Source: Burkholderiaceae bacterium | GTDB lineage: Bacteria; Pseudomonadota; Gammaproteobacteria; Burkholderiales; Burkholderiaceae_C | Direction of reading: 5' to 3' | DNA length: 17,026 nucleotides | Assembly (NCBI GenBank): GCA_025458585.1 | Contig: JALOSD010000051.1 | Location: forward strand, 1-17,026 | In this document: one piece after another, positions 6,265 to 13,659 of the stretch | Position numbering within the stretch: the stretch's first letter is position 1 | How the letters are laid out: every line of letters begins with the position of its first letter | Program-made: the position numbers and the translations under genes | The notes under the pieces: model-generated | Told to the model about the DNA's origin: nothing | The model's database searches: none | What the model saw: only the letters and a program-made list of their open reading frames with translations

Positions 6265-7968
6265 TCATGCTCTCCATGCCTGGGTGCGGCGGTCGACGAT
6301 CCAGGCCAGCGCCATGAACAGCAGCATCGCGACGCTGGACGTGGCGGTGATCAGCACCGCCATCGCGGCCGCGGCGCCCATCTCGCCCGCCTCGTCGAGG
6401 TTGAGGATGGCGATCGCCGCGACCTTCGTCTCGGGCGAGTAGAGGAAGACGACGGCCGAGATCGTCGTCATCGCGTTGATGAAGAAGTAGCGTGCGATGT
6501 CGACCAGCGCCGGCGTGCAGATCGGCAGCGTCACGCGGCGGAAGGTGACCCAGAATGGCACCTTCAGCGACGCCGAGACGGCCTCGAATTCTGCGTCCAT
6601 CGCCTTCAGCGCGGTGACGGCCGTCAAATGGCCGGTGGTGTAGAAGTGGGCGATGGTGCAGATCGTCAGCAACGCCATCGTGTGGTAGAGCCCGCCCAGC
6701 GGGTTGTCCGGCGCGTTGAAGAAGAAGATGTAGCCTAGGCCCAGCACCAGCCCGGGCACGGCCATCGGCAGCACGGCGAGCAGGCGCAGCGCGGCGCGCA
6801 GCGGCCCGGCGCCCTGCGTCTTCTCGAGCAGGTAGGCGGCACCGAAGACGAGCGCGGTGCCGAAGACGGCCGTGCCCGCGGCCATCGTCAGGCTGTTGAC
6901 GAAGGCGGTGCCGACCTCGGCGTCGACCAGCCCCATCACGTAGTGGTTCAGCGTGGGCGCGAGGTTGTAGGGCCAGAAGGTCGCGAACGACGCGAACACC
7001 GCCATGCCCATCATCGCGAGCACGAGCGCCGATACCCCGACGCAATAGAGCGTGGCCAACCCGTCGCGCCACGGCTTGCGCGCCGGCCGGTAGGGCACCG
7101 CGCGCGCGGTCAGCAGCGCCGTCTGCCGGCTGGCGACCCAGCGGTCGACGGTGAAGGTCAGCACCGCGGGCGCCAGCAGCAGCAGCGCGACGACGGCGCC
7201 GCGCTGGAAGTCCTGCTGGCCGATCACGAGCTTGAAGACGTCGGTGGCCAGCATGTTGAAGTTGCCGCCGATCACCTTCGGAATGCCGAAGTCGGTGATC
7301 ACCAGCGTGAAGCTGACCAGCGACGCCGAGATGAGGCCGTACTTCGCGCCGGGCAGCGTCACGGTGAAAAAGCGCCGCCAGGTGCCGGTGCCCATTGCGT
7401 GCGCGGCCTCGTACAGGCGGCCGTCGGCCGCGCCGAGCGCCGTGACGAGGATCATCAGCGCGTGCGGGAAGACGGCGAAGCACTCGGCGATCACGACGCC
7501 GGGCGCACCGTAGATCGAGTCGATGCCCAGCGCCTGCATCGCGCCCTTGAGCACGCCCTGGTTGCCGAACCAGTAGATCAGCGAGATCGCCGCCAGCAGC
7601 GACGGCGCGAGCAGCGGCAGCAGGGTGATGCCGCGAAACACCGCCTTGAAGCGCATGCGCGTGCGGCGCAGCGCGTAGGCGAAGGCGAAGGCCAGCGGGA
7701 CGGTGATCGCCGTGACCAGGGCGGAAACCCACAGGCTGTTGACCAGCGAGTCCATCAGCGCCGGCGTCTTCGCGTAGGCGACGAAGTTCGCCAGCCCGGC
7801 GAAGCCGCCCTCGGCGTCCTGCAGCGACTGCTGCAGGATCGCCAGCAGCGGCGCCGCGAGGAAGGCCAGCATCAGCAGCAGGACGACGGCGAGCGCGGCG
7901 TGCGCGACGTACTGCGTCGGGTCGGTGCGCGGCCGCACCGCCGGCGCGGCCTCGACGATCGAGTTCAC
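6265..7968 (-). CDS. AEP ABC transporter permease, fused two-domain (PhnU-PhnV type)
   Basis: The protein has 567 residues with roughly 12 hydrophobic segments and two tandem binding-protein-dependent permease domains. The first EAA-type loop reads E-A-A-H-A-M-G-T-G-T-W-R-R-F-F-T-V-T-L-P-G, and the second F-E-A-V-S-A-S-L-K-V-P-F-W-V-T-F-R-R-V-T-L-P. Each contacts an ATPase subunit. One chain therefore replaces separate PhnU and PhnV, as in the putative AEP permease family TIGR03262 and iron-type (FbpB) permeases. It acts in the inner membrane. GTG 7968 shares GTGA with the stop of the ATPase gene, which fixes the start and implies coupled translation. Substrate assignment to AEP rests on the family and on phnW next door. 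No damage is visible. Confidence 0.92.
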   Translation of the reverse strand: MNSIVEAAPAVRPRTDPTQYVAHAALAVVLLLMLAFLAAPLLAILQQSLQDAEGGFAGLANFVAYAKTPALMDSLVNSLWVSALVTAITVPLAFAFAYALRRTRMRFKAVFRGITLLPLLAPSLLAAISLIYWFGNQGVLKGAMQALGIDSIYGAPGVVIAECFAVFPHALMILVTALGAADGRLYEAAHAMGTGTWRRFFTVTLPGAKYGLISASLVSFTLVITDFGIPKVIGGNFNMLATDVFKLVIGQQDFQRGAVVALLLLAPAVLTFTVDRWVASRQTALLTARAVPYRPARKPWRDGLATLYCVGVSALVLAMMGMAVFASFATFWPYNLAPTLNHYVMGLVDAEVGTAFVNSLTMAAGTAVFGTALVFGAAYLLEKTQGAGPLRAALRLLAVLPMAVPGLVLGLGYIFFFNAPDNPLGGLYHTMALLTICTIAHFYTTGHLTAVTALKAMDAEFEAVSASLKVPFWVTFRRVTLPICTPALVDIARYFFINAMTTISAVVFLYSPETKVAAIAILNLDEAGEMGAAAAMAVLITATSSVAMLLFMALAWIVDRRTQAWRA

Positions 7969-9059
7969 TGGAAGACCCGCAGCCGCTCCGGCAGCAGCTT
8001 GAGCGGCAGCCGCGAGCCGACCTCGAGGCGCTGCTCGGCGAGGAAGTTGAGCGATAGCACGACCTCCAGCCGGTGCTCGGCCAGCGCCGGCCCGCCGACC
8101 GTGACCAGGCAGTACGAGCCGAGGAACTCGATGCTCTCGATGTCCGCCTCGAAGACGTTTGGCTCGCCCGGGGCGATCGGCCGCGCGAGCACGTCTTCCG
8201 GGCGCAGGTAGACGGTGACCGACTCGCCCGCTCGTCCGTGGCCGGCCAAGCCGTTGCCCTGGAACTCGGTGGCGCCGATGCGCAGCCGCCCCTCGGTGCC
8301 GCGCACCGCCGGCACGACGTTCACGCGGCCGACGAAGTCGGCGACGAAGGGCGTGGCCGGTTCGCGGTACACCTCCAGCGGCGTGCCGACCTGCTCGATC
8401 ACGCCGTGGTTCATCACGACGATGCGGTCGGCCACCGACAGCGCCTCCTCCTGGTCGTGCGTGACCATGATCGTCGTCACGCCGAGCCGGCGCTGCAGGG
8501 CCTTGATCTCCTGGCGCAGGTGCACGCGCACGATGGCGTCGAGCGCCGACAGCGGCTCGTCGAGCAGCAGCAGCCCCGGCGAGGTGGCCAGTGCGCGGGC
8601 CAGCGCGATGCGCTGCTGCTGGCCGCCCGACAGCTGCGCCGGGTACTTGCCCTCGCTGCCGGGCAGGCCGACGAGCCCGAGCAGTTCGGCCACGCGCGCG
8701 CGCACCTTGTCTTTCGGTTCGCGCCGGTTGACCAGCCCGTAGGCGACGTTGTCGGCGACCGTCAGGTTCGGGAACAGCGCGTACGACTGGAAGACGATGC
8801 CGTAGTCGCGCTGCGCCGGCGGCAGCGCGGTGATGTCGCGGCCGGCCTGGAGCAGCCGGCCACGGGTCGGCGTCTCGAGCCCGGCGACGATGCGCAGCAG
8901 CGTCGTCTTGCCGCAGCCCGAGGGGCCAAGGAAGCAGACGAACTCGCCCCGTGCGACCTGCAGGTCGACGCCCCGCAGCGCGGTGAAGCTGCCGAACTGC
9001 TTGGCGACGCCTTCGAGCGCGAGGTAGGGCGCGCCACCGGCGCTGCGGGGGGATGTCAC
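7965..9059 (-). CDS. AEP ABC transporter ATP-binding protein (PhnT type)
   Basis: The protein has 364 residues. Walker A is G-P-S-G-C-G-K-T (45-52), the Q-loop glutamine is Q91, the signature is L-S-G-G-Q-Q-Q-R (143-150), Walker B ends in D167-E168, and the switch histidine is H201. The C-terminal 120 residues form the TOBE/MOP-like regulatory domain common in the spermidine/iron/AEP ATPase group. GTG 9059 overlaps the natural stop of the binding-protein gene in GTGA, and homology begins a few residues later at Y-L-A-L-E-G-V. The same frame stays open upstream as far as 10154. That is an accident of the frameshift in the binding-protein gene, not an N-terminal domain. It energises the permease encoded immediately downstream. 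The family match is strong, and AEP specificity comes from the operon. Confidence 0.93.
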   Translation of the reverse strand: MTSPRSAGGAPYLALEGVAKQFGSFTALRGVDLQVARGEFVCFLGPSGCGKTTLLRIVAGLETPTRGRLLQAGRDITALPPAQRDYGIVFQSYALFPNLTVADNVAYGLVNRREPKDKVRARVAELLGLVGLPGSEGKYPAQLSGGQQQRIALARALATSPGLLLLDEPLSALDAIVRVHLRQEIKALQRRLGVTTIMVTHDQEEALSVADRIVVMNHGVIEQVGTPLEVYREPATPFVADFVGRVNVVPAVRGTEGRLRIGATEFQGNGLAGHGRAGESVTVYLRPEDVLARPIAPGEPNVFEADIESIEFLGSYCLVTVGGPALAEHRLEVVLSLNFLAEQRLEVGSRLPLKLLPERLRVFQ

Positions 9060-10043
9060 CTGCGCGGTTCCGCCTTCGCGTTGTAGCGCTTGTTCCACTC
9101 GGCGAGGATGCGCTCGCGGTTCTCCGCGGCCCAGCCGAAGTCCATCTTCACGAGGCGCGCCTCGTAGTCCTTCGGCACGTTGGGCAGCGGCTCGGCAACC
9201 CCCGGCTGTGCGGTGATCGCGAAGTTCTTCCCGTACAGGATCATTGCGTCCTTGCTGCTCGCCCAGTCGGCGAGCTTCTTCGCCGCGTCGAGCTTCTTCG
9301 TGCCCTTGTGGATCGCGAACGCCTCGAGGTCCCAGCCCAGGCCCTCCTTCGGGAACACGAGGTCGATCGGCGCGCCCTTGGCCTTGTTCGCGTTGGCGCG
9401 GTATTCGAAGCTGATGCCGACCGATGTTCTCGTGCAGGCCGTCCATGTACGTCCAGCCGCCGCCCTTGCCGTTGTCGTCGCCCCACAGCGTCAGCCACGC
9501 GGTGACGTCGAAGAAGCCGGTGCCCGACGAGGCCGGGTGCGGCATCACGACCTGGCCCTTGTAGACCGGCTTGAGCAGGTCCTTCCACGTCTCGGGCTTG
9601 GGGATGCCCTTCTTGGCCGCCTCGACGGTGTTGAAGCAGATCGTCGCGCCCCACACGTCCATGCCGAACCAGGCCGGCGGATTCTTCTTGTCGCGGTACT
9701 GCGGCATGATGGCGTCGAGATTCAGCGGGGCGTAGGGCTCGAGCATGCCGTTCTTGTCGAGCAGCGCCAGGCTCGACGCCGCGACGCCCATGATCGCGTC
9801 GGCCTGCGGGTTGGCCTTCTCGGCCAGCAGCTTGGCCGTGATCACGCCGGTGGAGTCGCGCACCCATTTGATCTCGATGTCGGGGTGCACCTTGTTGAAG
9901 CCTTCCTGGTAGGCCTTGAGCTGGTCGGTCTCGAGTGCGGTGTAGACGAGCAACTGCGTCTTCTGCGCCGCGGCGGTGCCGGCGGCGAACGCGAGCACGA
10001 GCGAAGCGAGGGCAGTCAGGGCGGTGCGGGGGCTCAAATTCAT
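9056..10043 (-). pseudogene. AEP-binding periplasmic protein gene, frameshifted with an internal deletion (PhnS type)
   Basis: ATG 10043 has AGGAG about 7 nt upstream and starts a Sec signal peptide ending T-A-A-A-Q. Residues 1-207 match the AEP substrate-binding family (L-L-V-Y-T-A-L-E, W-V-R-D-S-T-G-V-I-T, P-H-P-A-S-S-G-T-G-F-F, W-T-Y-M-D-G-L-H-E-N-I). At about 9420-9425 the frame is lost. The rest of the protein continues in another frame as V-G-I-S-F-E-Y-R-A-N, P-I-D-L-V-F-P-K-E-G-L-G-W-D and so on to the TGA at 9058. Only one extra base separates H-E-N-I from V-G-I-S, where relatives carry about 20 residues (with a T-H-S-G-S-type ligand loop, from memory). The lesion is thus a deletion of roughly 65 bases, not a single-base slip. 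As written, the N-terminal frame runs into the ATPase. Real decay and assembly error are both possible. Confidence 0.85.
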
Positions 10044-10117
10044 GGATCTCTCCTGGCGGTTTCGACGAGGGAACGGGATCGGGAGGGGCTCAAACCTTCG
10101 AGCATGGGCCGCCTGCC

Positions 10118-10135
10118 GTGACAGCACGATGACAG
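10118..10135 (-). promoter_or_regulatory. Near-perfect PHO box driving the transporter-phnW operon
   Basis: On the minus strand the 18 bases read CTGTCAT-CGTG-CTGTCAC: two direct 7-mers separated by 4 bases, matching the PhoB consensus at 13 of 14 positions. A weak -10, CATGCT (10106-10101), lies 11 nt downstream, the position expected at PhoB-dependent promoters. The ATG of the binding-protein gene (10043) follows with a leader of about 50 nt. This predicts induction of AEP uptake and catabolism by phosphate starvation through PhoBR. Confidence 0.78.
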
Positions 10136-10175
10136 GGCGCCGGGCTTCGTCCATCTTCGGGTCAGCCGTGGTGGG

Positions 10176-10207
10176 CTGTCAACGGTTTCCGGTCGATTGT
10201 TGACAAT
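10176..10207. promoter_or_regulatory. Candidate PhnR operator with back-to-back TTGACA hexamers
   Basis: TGTCAAC (10177-10183) and GTTGACA (10199-10205) form a perfect 7-bp inverted repeat with centres 22 bp apart, two helical turns. The right copy sits in ATTGTTGACAAT (10196-10207), of the TTGT-N2-ACAA kind seen for FCD-type GntR regulators. Each arm contains a consensus -35 TTGACA, one per strand. On the plus strand a -10 TCCAAT (10223-10228) follows after 17 bp and would start transcription almost at the phnR ATG. The minus-strand hexamer has no convincing -10. Operator, promoter or both: the sequence cannot decide. Confidence 0.55.
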
Positions 10208-10236
10208 TTACGATCCGGCGCGTCCAATCGGCCTCC

Positions 10237-11067
10237 ATGAAGACCCTGAATCCGCCGCAGTCGCCGGCCGCTGCGGGCGCGGCCTTGGCCGAGGCACAAG
10301 CGAACGCCGTGCCAGCGAGCGCGGCGGCCGCCGCACAGGTCACGATCGCACTGCTGCGGGCGCACTCGCTCACGTCGGCGGTGCACGCCGAGATCGAGCG
10401 CCTGATCCTGTTGGGCGAACTGGCGCCCGGCGCCAAGCTCACCGAGGCGCTGCTCGCCGACCGCCTGGGCGTCTCGCGCGGCCCGGTGCGCGAGGCGTTC
10501 CGCATCCTCGAGGAAGCGGGGCTGGTGCGGCAGGAGAAGAACCGCGGCGTATTCGTGCGCAGCATCCCCCTCGACGAGGCGGCGGAGATCTACGACCTGC
10601 GCGCGATGCTCGAGGAGTCGGCCGGCCGCCAGCTGGCCGAGCGCATCGCGCCGGAGCAGCTGCGCGCGCTGCGCACCATGGTCGAGCAGATGGAGCGCCT
10701 GGTGCGCGAGGGGCACGACACCAGTGCGAGCGACCAGTACCACCTGCTCAACCTCGCCTTCCACGAAGCCCTCGTCGACGGCGTCGGCAACCGCAAGCTT
10801 TCGGCGCTGTACCGCCGCCTGGTCAAGGAGCTGTCGCTGCTGCGTCGCGCCAACCTCGCCTACGGGCGGCAGATTCCGGTCTCCGTGTCAGAGCACCGTG
10901 CGATCCTGAAGGCCATCGCGGCCGGCGATGCCGACGGCGCGGGCCGCGCGCTGCGCGCCCACGTGATCGAGAGCAAGGAGCGCATGCTGAAGAACCAGAG
11001 CGGACTCGCGCCGTTCGCCGAAGAACCCGCCGCGCCCGCGGCGCCGAGGAAAGTCCGCCATGCCTGA
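10237..11067 (+). CDS. phnR: GntR/FCD transcriptional regulator of phosphonate use (PhnR type)
   Basis: The protein has 276 residues. After an Ala/Pro-rich tail of about 40 residues comes a winged helix (about 45-110: I-E-R-L-I-L-L-G-E-L-A-P-G-A-K-L, then L-G-V-S-R-G-P-V-R-E-A-F-R-I-L-E-E-A-G-L-V, ending G-V-F-V-R). The C-terminal all-helical FCD domain (about 115-245) shows histidines in F-H-E-A-L, S-E-H-R-A-I and L-R-A-H-V, the usual metal and ligand site. This matches the Burkholderia phosphonate-associated regulator family (TIGR03338, from memory). It is divergent from the transporter operon and first in the phnR-phnA-phnY operon, so it probably controls both and responds to AEP or a catabolite. 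The start is uncertain: no Shine-Dalgarno precedes ATG 10237 and the promoter implies a leaderless transcript; GTG 10306 is another candidate. Its end overlaps phnA by 8 nt. Confidence 0.88.
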   Translation: MKTLNPPQSPAAAGAALAEAQANAVPASAAAAAQVTIALLRAHSLTSAVHAEIERLILLGELAPGAKLTEALLADRLGVSRGPVREAFRILEEAGLVRQEKNRGVFVRSIPLDEAAEIYDLRAMLEESAGRQLAERIAPEQLRALRTMVEQMERLVREGHDTSASDQYHLLNLAFHEALVDGVGNRKLSALYRRLVKELSLLRRANLAYGRQIPVSVSEHRAILKAIAAGDADGAGRALRAHVIESKERMLKNQSGLAPFAEEPAAPAAPRKVRHA

Positions 11068-12274
11068 GGTCAACGGCCGTTCGTACCGCCTCGCCCGGCA
11101 GCCCACCGTCGTCGTCTGCGTCGACGGCTGCGAGCCCGATTACATCGCGCAGGCCGTGGCCACCGGCACGATGCCGTGGATGAAGCGCACGCTGGACACC
11201 GGCACCGCGCTGGTCGCCGACTGCGTCGTGCCCACGTTCACGAACCCGAACAACCTGAGCATCGTCACCGGTGCCCCGCCGTCGGTGCACGGCATCTGCG
11301 GCAACTACCTCTACGACCCGGCCACGGGCACCGAGGTGATGATGAACGACCCGAAGTGGCTGCGCGCGCCGACGATCCTGGCCGCGCTCGCCGATGCCGG
11401 TCAGCGCTGCGCGGTGGTGACGGCCAAGGACAAGCTGCGCCGCCTGCTCGGTCACGGCATGAACGGCATCTGCTTCTCGTCCGAGAAGGCCGACGTCGCC
11501 ACCGAAGCCGAGAACGGCATCGCCGGCGTGCTCGATCTGGTCGGCCTGCCGCTGCCGGACGTCTACAGCGCCGCGCTGTCCGAGTTCGTCTTCGCCGCCG
11601 GCGTGAAGCTGATGCAGACGCGCCGCCCCGACGTGACCTACCTCAGCACGACCGACTACGTGCAGCACAAGCACGCGCCGGGCACGCCCGAGGCCAACGC
11701 CTTCTACGCGATGATGGACCGCTACCTCGGCGAGCTCGACGCGCTCGGCGCCGTGATCGCGCTGACGGCCGACCACGGCATGAACGCGAAGACCGGCATG
11801 GACGCCCGGCCGGACGTGATCTACCTGCAGGACCTGCTCGACGAGTGGCTGGGTGCGGGCGCGACGCGCGTGATCCTGCCGATCACCGACCCCTACGTCG
11901 TGCACCACGGCGCGCTCGGCTCGTTCGCCACCGTCTACCTGCCCGCGGGTGCCGACCGTGCGGCGCTCGCCGCGCGGCTCGCCGCGCGCCGCGGCGTCGA
12001 GAGCGTGCACACGCGCGAGCAGGCCGCCGAGCGCTTCGAGCTGCCCGCCGACCGCATCGGCGACCTCGTCGTCGTCAGCGAACGCTTCACGGTGATCGGC
12101 ACCAGCGCCTCGCGCCACGACCTGAGCGCGCTCGAGCTGCCGCTGCGCTCGCACGGTGGCGTGTCCGAGCAGCGCGTGCCGCTGATCCTCAATCGGCGCA
12201 TCGAGGGGCTCGACACCCAGCGCCGCTGGCGCAACTTCGACGCCTTCGACCTCGCGCTCAACCGCGCGCAGTGA
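11060..12274 (+). CDS. phnA: Phosphonoacetate hydrolase
   Basis: The protein has 404 residues and belongs to the alkaline-phosphatase superfamily. It cleaves the C-P bond of phosphonoacetate to acetate and phosphate using two metal ions. Every catalytic residue known from the Sinorhizobium enzyme has a counterpart at consistent spacing: D22 (V-C-V-D-G-C), nucleophile T61 (P-T-F-T-N-P-N-N), D199 and H203 (T-T-D-Y-V-Q-H), D238 and H239 (A-D-H-G-M-N) and H365 (R-S-H-G-G). K123 and K125 lie in T-A-K-D-K. No deletion is visible, unlike in phnY next door. ATG 11060 lies inside the end of phnR, an 8-nt overlap that suggests coupled translation. It acts in the cytoplasm as the last step of the PhnW-PhnY-PhnA route. 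The enzyme should also serve for phosphonoacetate taken up directly. Confidence 0.97.
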   Translation: MPEVNGRSYRLARQPTVVVCVDGCEPDYIAQAVATGTMPWMKRTLDTGTALVADCVVPTFTNPNNLSIVTGAPPSVHGICGNYLYDPATGTEVMMNDPKWLRAPTILAALADAGQRCAVVTAKDKLRRLLGHGMNGICFSSEKADVATEAENGIAGVLDLVGLPLPDVYSAALSEFVFAAGVKLMQTRRPDVTYLSTTDYVQHKHAPGTPEANAFYAMMDRYLGELDALGAVIALTADHGMNAKTGMDARPDVIYLQDLLDEWLGAGATRVILPITDPYVVHHGALGSFATVYLPAGADRAALAARLAARRGVESVHTREQAAERFELPADRIGDLVVVSERFTVIGTSASRHDLSALELPLRSHGGVSEQRVPLILNRRIEGLDTQRRWRNFDAFDLALNRAQ

Positions 12275-12284
12275 GGAGCCGGCC

Positions 12285-13655
12285 ATGGACGTGCGTCACG
12301 AGGGCCTGCGCATCGCGGGCGAGGTGGTGGGCGCCGGACGCGCCGAACACATCGCGGTGCACGACCCCTTCACGCGCCGCCTCGTCGGCACGGTGCCCAA
12401 GGCGACGCTCGCCGAGGTGCGCCGGGCGTTCGACATCGCCCGCGGCTACCGTGCGCGGCTGTCGCGCTTCGAGCGCGCGAACATCCTGAACCGCGCGGCC
12501 GACGCGGTGCGCCGCCGCACGGCCGAGATCGCGGCGCTGATCACCGCCGAGTCGGGCCTGTCGCTCAAGGACAGCACCTACGAGGCGGGCCGCGTCGCCG
12601 ACGTGCTGATGTTCGGCGCCCTCGAGGTGCTGAAGGACGACGGCCAGACCTTCAGCTGCGACATCACGCCGCACGGGCGGCGCCGGCGCGTGCACACCCA
12701 GCGCGACCCGCTTCTGGGCGTGATCACCGCGATCACGCCGTTCAACCACCCGATGAACCAGGTGGCGCACAAGGTCGTGCCGGCGGTGGCGACGAACAAC
12801 CGCATGGTGCTCAAGCCGAGCGAGAAGGTGCCTCTGTCGGCGCTGCTGTTCACCGACATCCTGTACGAGGCGGGGCTGCCGCCCGAGATGCTGAGCGTGG
12901 TGACCGGCGACCCGCGCGAGATCGCCGACGAGCTCGTCACGAACCCGGCGGTCGACCTCGTCACCTTCACCGGCGGCGTGGCGATCGGCAAGGCCATCGC
13001 GGCGAGGGCCGGCTACCGGCGCCTCGTGCTCGAGCTCGGCGGCAACGACCCGATCATCGTCATGGACGACGCCGACCTCGACGAGGCCTCGAGCCTCGCG
13101 GTCCAGGGCTCGTACAAGAACTCGGGCCAGCGCTGCACCGCGGTCAAGCGCATGCTGGTGCACGAGAAGGTCGCGGCCGCCTTCACCGACGCAGTGGTCG
13201 AGAAGACGCGCGCCTGGCGCCACGGCGACCCGACCGACAAGGGCAACGAGATGGGCACCGTGATCGACGAGGCCGCCGCGCGCCTGTTCGAGGCTCGCGT
13301 CGACGAGGCGATCGCGCAGGGCGCCCGCCTGCTGGCCGGCCACCGGCGCGACGGCGCGCTGTACGCGCCCACCGTGATCGACCGTGTGCGCCCGGAGATG
13401 ACCGTGGTGGCGATCGCCAACGGCACAGCGTACGGGCTGTCGTCGTCGGTGTGCACGCAGCGGCTGGACGTGATCACCCGCTTCGTCGACGAACTGCACG
13501 TGGGCACCGTCAACGTGCGCGAGGTGCCGGGCTACCGGCTGGAGTTGACGCCGTTCGGCGGCATCAAGGACTCGGGCTTGGGCTACAAGGAAGGCGTGCA
13601 GGAGGCGATGAAGAGCTTCACGAACACGAAGACCTACTCGCTGCCCTGGACCTGA
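12285..13655 (+). CDS. phnY: Phosphonoacetaldehyde dehydrogenase lacking the E-x-F-G-P segment
   Basis: The protein has 456 residues and is an aldehyde dehydrogenase that oxidises phosphonoacetaldehyde to phosphonoacetate with NAD+. Landmarks are A-I-T-P-F-N-H-P-M-N (about 147-156), K-P-S-E-K, F-T-G-G, L-E-L-G-G-N-D with general base E250, S-G-Q-R-C with nucleophile C284 (34 residues apart, as in all ALDHs), and F-G-G-I-K-D-S-G near the C-terminus. The tail G-Y-K-E-G-V-Q-E-A-M-K-S-F-T is diagnostic for PhnY. After M-T-V-V (372-375) the sequence jumps straight to A-I-A-N-G-T-A-Y-G. Relatives carry about 20 residues here that include R-E-E-T-F-G-P, which holds the nicotinamide ribose. The frame is kept. 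The enzyme is probably inactive or badly impaired, unless the gap is an assembly error. GAGGAG precedes ATG 12285, 10 nt after phnA. Confidence 0.9.
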   Translation: MDVRHEGLRIAGEVVGAGRAEHIAVHDPFTRRLVGTVPKATLAEVRRAFDIARGYRARLSRFERANILNRAADAVRRRTAEIAALITAESGLSLKDSTYEAGRVADVLMFGALEVLKDDGQTFSCDITPHGRRRRVHTQRDPLLGVITAITPFNHPMNQVAHKVVPAVATNNRMVLKPSEKVPLSALLFTDILYEAGLPPEMLSVVTGDPREIADELVTNPAVDLVTFTGGVAIGKAIAARAGYRRLVLELGGNDPIIVMDDADLDEASSLAVQGSYKNSGQRCTAVKRMLVHEKVAAAFTDAVVEKTRAWRHGDPTDKGNEMGTVIDEAAARLFEARVDEAIAQGARLLAGHRRDGALYAPTVIDRVRPEMTVVAIANGTAYGLSSSVCTQRLDVITRFVDELHVGTVNVREVPGYRLELTPFGGIKDSGLGYKEGVQEAMKSFTNTKTYSLPWT

Positions 13656-13659
13656 GGCC

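Noticed and set aside
9415..9430. Programmed ribosomal frameshift in the binding-protein gene
   Set aside because: No slippery heptamer or clear downstream stimulator was seen, and about 20 conserved residues would still be missing after any frame change.
7965..10154. A single 729-residue binding-protein/ATPase fusion
   Set aside because: The middle (about 9060-9420) has no homology in that frame, while another frame holds the true C-terminus of the binding protein. The join is a product of the frameshift.
10823..12286. Long minus-strand open frame opposite phnR and phnA
   Set aside because: Same low-complexity composition; phnA on the plus strand has every catalytic residue.
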